A DNA stretch of 8,641 nucleotides. Origin: an uncultured Anaplasmataceae bacterium. GTDB lineage: Bacteria > Pseudomonadota > Alphaproteobacteria > Rickettsiales > CAIPFW01. The notes under the pieces are model-generated. The model did not search any database and was not told the origin of the DNA. It saw only the letters and a list, made by a program, of their open reading frames with translations. This document shows, piece after piece, positions 6,896 through 8,641 of the stretch. The DNA is taken from the NCBI GenBank assembly GCA_903864455.1, contig CAIPFW010000010.1:1-8641 (forward strand), read 5' to 3'. Position numbers and translations under genes: made by a program. The first letter of the stretch is position 1, and each line of letters begins with the position of its first letter.

Positions 6896-7990
6896 ATGAT
6901 TCAAGATAATTTTCTACTCACAAACAAAATCGAAAGAGCTATGTCTGATTTATTACGCGGATTGCCGATAATTTTTTGTGAAAATAATAAAAAATATTTG
7001 ATTTTGAGTGCTGAGCTATTCTCGGAAACAATATTTCATGCAATTTTAAAAAAAAAGAATTCATTTTATAATTTGATTATCACTTCTCAGAAAGCAAAGA
7101 AAATCGGAATTTCTTGCGAGAAAAATATTTCAATTATCGACAATATATCAAATATAATAAATATCATCGATTATCAAGATTCAAAAAAAGATTTTCATTT
7201 TTCAGAAGTAGAAAATGATGTGTCAAAATATGGAATAATGTTGATGAAAGAGTTGAGATTATTGCCGTATTTAATTATTGAAGAAGTGAATGATGAAATC
7301 CTAGAATCACTCGCAATAAATTTAGAGGAATTAAATTCAAATCTAATAAAGCAGTATTTCGAAATAAAAAATAATCAAAATTCAATTCAAGAAATTTCTC
7401 GGAGCAAAATAGCGTTAAAAAATGCTGAGAATAGCGAAATCGTTGTTTTTCGTGATTTGCCAAATTTTGGAAAAGTTCATGTGATGATTTTAATTGGTGA
7501 GCAAAATTCAAATATTGTTCCGAATATTCGAATTCATTCTGGCTGTTATACAGGTGATTTGCTAGCATCTCTACAATGTGATTGCAGGGATCAACTTCAA
7601 GAAACGATAAAATACCTTCATCAAATATGGATTGAAAATGGCATTTATGGTGGGGTGATTTATCAAGCTGTCGATGAGGGAAGGGCTATTGGCCTTATCA
7701 ATAAAATTCGAACATATAATTTACAACGCTGCTCATGCAACACGATTGATGCAAATTATGAAATTGGATATGAAGACGATGAGAGGAATTTTATCTCAGC
7801 GAGCAATATTTTAAAAAAAATAAATATAAATCGATGTCGACTGATTACAAATAATCCAAAAAAAATCGATTCACTCGAAAAGCAAGAAATTGAAATAGTT
7901 GAAAGAATATCTATTATTGCAAAAGCCAACAAATATAATGAAGGCTATTTAAATACAAAATTTGAAGAAATGAATCATTTGAATTATTAA
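6896..7990 (+). CDS. ribA: GTP cyclohydrolase II with a degenerate RibB-like N-terminal domain
   Basis: RibA hydrolyses GTP to a diamino-pyrimidinone phosphate, formate and pyrophosphate, the first step of riboflavin synthesis. The catalytic domain spans residues about 180-364. The zinc site is the pattern HSGC-x10-CDC (Cys217, Cys228, Cys230). Also present are EGRAIGLINKIRTYNLQ (261-277), TNNPKKI (318-324) and a C-terminal YLNTKFEEMNH (351-361) like that of E. coli RibA. The enzyme-typical RQEGR reads VDEGR here; the core EGR and NK residues remain. The N-terminal 170 residues resemble the RibB-like region of bifunctional alphaproteobacterial proteins but lack a recognisable DHBP-synthase acidic motif, so that activity is probably absent. 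The ATG at 6896 is chosen because ERAMSDLLRG matches the conserved family opening, which excludes the later ATG at 6938; the Shine-Dalgarno sequence is weak. Divergent from the T4SS genes. Confidence 0.92.
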   Translation: MIQDNFLLTNKIERAMSDLLRGLPIIFCENNKKYLILSAELFSETIFHAILKKKNSFYNLIITSQKAKKIGISCEKNISIIDNISNIINIIDYQDSKKDFHFSEVENDVSKYGIMLMKELRLLPYLIIEEVNDEILESLAINLEELNSNLIKQYFEIKNNQNSIQEISRSKIALKNAENSEIVVFRDLPNFGKVHVMILIGEQNSNIVPNIRIHSGCYTGDLLASLQCDCRDQLQETIKYLHQIWIENGIYGGVIYQAVDEGRAIGLINKIRTYNLQRCSCNTIDANYEIGYEDDERNFISASNILKKININRCRLITNNPKKIDSLEKQEIEIVERISIIAKANKYNEGYLNTKFEEMNHLNY

Positions 7991-8073
7991 GAAATTATTT
8001 TTTGGAGTTCACTATTAGTTAATTATTTTTATATATTATTGAAATTAACTTTACTCGCTTAAATATATTTTAT

Positions 8074-8586
8074 ATGCGTTATTTTTTTATTTTTTGCCTC
8101 ATTATATTTTATATATTTAGTGGAGATCCCAACATTATTATTTCCTCAATCGCTGTTACTCCTATGTTATCTATGGGTCGCTATATTGATTCATTTTTAT
8201 TAATTTTACAAATTATTGCTAGTTTTATTGAGATGATAATTACCATCAAATTGATCAATTTATTCTATAATAGGAAGATAGATGAGTTGCCATTTTACCC
8301 AGGTAGAGGGTGGATAAAATTTTTCATCTTTGCATTAGCTTTCAATTCCATAAAGTGCATTCTTTACATGAAGTATTTATCTGGATTTGACTTGTATTCG
8401 ATAATTTATTTGTCAATTGATATAATCTTTCTATTAATATATTCGTATTTTCTTATAGAGAAGAATGAACGTAAAATCGCATCAACAACAAAAATTTTCT
8501 CATATATGATGATCGCTATGCTCTCTATATTAATTATAATTAATCTACTTCCAGCATTGCTGTTAATTTTCATTGCAGTCAAGTAG
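8074..8586 (+). CDS. Unrecognised small integral membrane protein
   Basis: This 170-residue protein is strongly hydrophobic, with likely membrane segments at about 3-17, 40-65, 79-98, 105-127 and 142-167. The first could be an uncleaved signal anchor. Short polar loops carry NRKIDELPFYPGRGW (about 66-80) and EKNERKIASTTK (about 129-140). I recognise no family motif or catalytic signature, and Phe/Ile-rich membrane proteins of this kind are hard to place by eye. It starts 83 bases after ribA on the same strand, with no convincing terminator between, so a shared transcript is possible. A flavin-related role such as a transporter would be a guess from position only. The start at 8074 is the first ATG in frame; there is no clear Shine-Dalgarno sequence. 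Confidence 0.7.
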   Translation: MRYFFIFCLIIFYIFSGDPNIIISSIAVTPMLSMGRYIDSFLLILQIIASFIEMIITIKLINLFYNRKIDELPFYPGRGWIKFFIFALAFNSIKCILYMKYLSGFDLYSIIYLSIDIIFLLIYSYFLIEKNERKIASTTKIFSYMMIAMLSILIIINLLPALLLIFIAVK

Positions 8587-8599
8587 ACATTTGAGTGAG

Positions 8600-8636
8600 T
8601 CTCAAGAATTCCTTTTAAGAAAAGTAATTCTTGAGA
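8600..8636. repeat. Strong palindrome (16-bp stem with one mismatch, 3-base loop)
   Basis: TCTCAAGAATT (8600-8610) pairs perfectly with AATTCTTGAGA (8626-8636). Inside it CTTTT (8612-8616) pairs with AAAAG (8620-8624) around the loop AAG, with only the C8611/T8625 pair mismatched. It begins 14 bases after the stop of the membrane protein gene. Five A residues follow on the plus strand and no T run flanks it in either reading direction, so it is not a standard intrinsic terminator. It could still protect the mRNA 3' end. The right arm plus flanking bases recurs at positions 1-18, so a dispersed palindromic or mobile-element repeat is more likely. Confidence 0.75.
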
Positions 8637-8641
8637 AAAAA

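Noticed and set aside
7275..7568. Minus-strand 97-codon frame within ribA
   Set aside because: It is fully antisense to a well-supported enzyme gene and shows no recognisable motif.
8600..8641. Palindrome as a rho-independent terminator for the membrane protein gene
   Set aside because: The stem is AT-rich and is followed by A residues, not T residues, on the plus strand; the minus-strand reading also lacks a T run.
1..8641. Circular plasmid or phage genome inferred from the matching ends
   Set aside because: The match is only 18 bases and the last three bases do not agree with the sequence following the left copy, so a terminal overlap is not supported; there are no replication or phage genes.

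Overview
This AT-rich window looks like a fragment of a Rickettsiales genome, an obligate intracellular alphaproteobacterium. The main evidence is a virB3-virB4-virB6 run in the order typical of the Rickettsiales vir homolog (rvh) type IV secretion system (T4SS). VirB3 carries the N-terminal motif DPLFKGLTRPPMLAGVSY and the C-terminal motif HGGNSYDV that I know from this order. VirB6 is the oversized kind, with a large ectodomain. I cannot assign a genus. Distance from textbook sequences and two orphan genes suggest a poorly sampled lineage such as a protist or arthropod symbiont.

Layout. Positions 1-284 hold a decayed 3' end of a DDE transposase on the minus strand, and the window begins inside a dispersed repeat. 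Next, all on the minus strand and transcribed right to left, are virB6 (285-3113), virB4 (3103-5532) and virB3 (5590-5889). Upstream of virB3, on the same strand, is an unrecognised 235-residue protein (6012-6719) with a histidine-rich tract. A 176-bp divergent promoter region (6720-6895) separates it from ribA (6896-7990, plus strand), a GTP cyclohydrolase II with a degenerate N-terminal domain. ribA is followed by an unrecognised small integral membrane protein (8074-8586). The window ends in a strong palindrome (8600-8636) whose right arm is identical over 18 bases to the first 18 bases of the window.

How the genes work together. VirB3 and VirB6 are inner-membrane parts of the T4SS and VirB4 is its principal ATPase. 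The genes are tightly packed: virB4 and virB6 overlap by 11 bp, and virB3 and virB4 are 57 bp apart. The histidine-rich gene may share a transcript with them, so it is a candidate accessory factor or effector. RibA starts riboflavin synthesis from GTP. Its location next to T4SS genes recalls Wolbachia, where ribA lies beside the other T4SS cluster (virB8-virD4). Other Rickettsiales usually carry several virB6 paralogs after virB4; here only one is visible before the transposase remnant.

I see no clearly new defence or mobile system. The points most worth following are the T4SS-linked histidine-rich orphan, the mobile-element debris at the end of virB6, and the shared palindromic repeat at both window ends.
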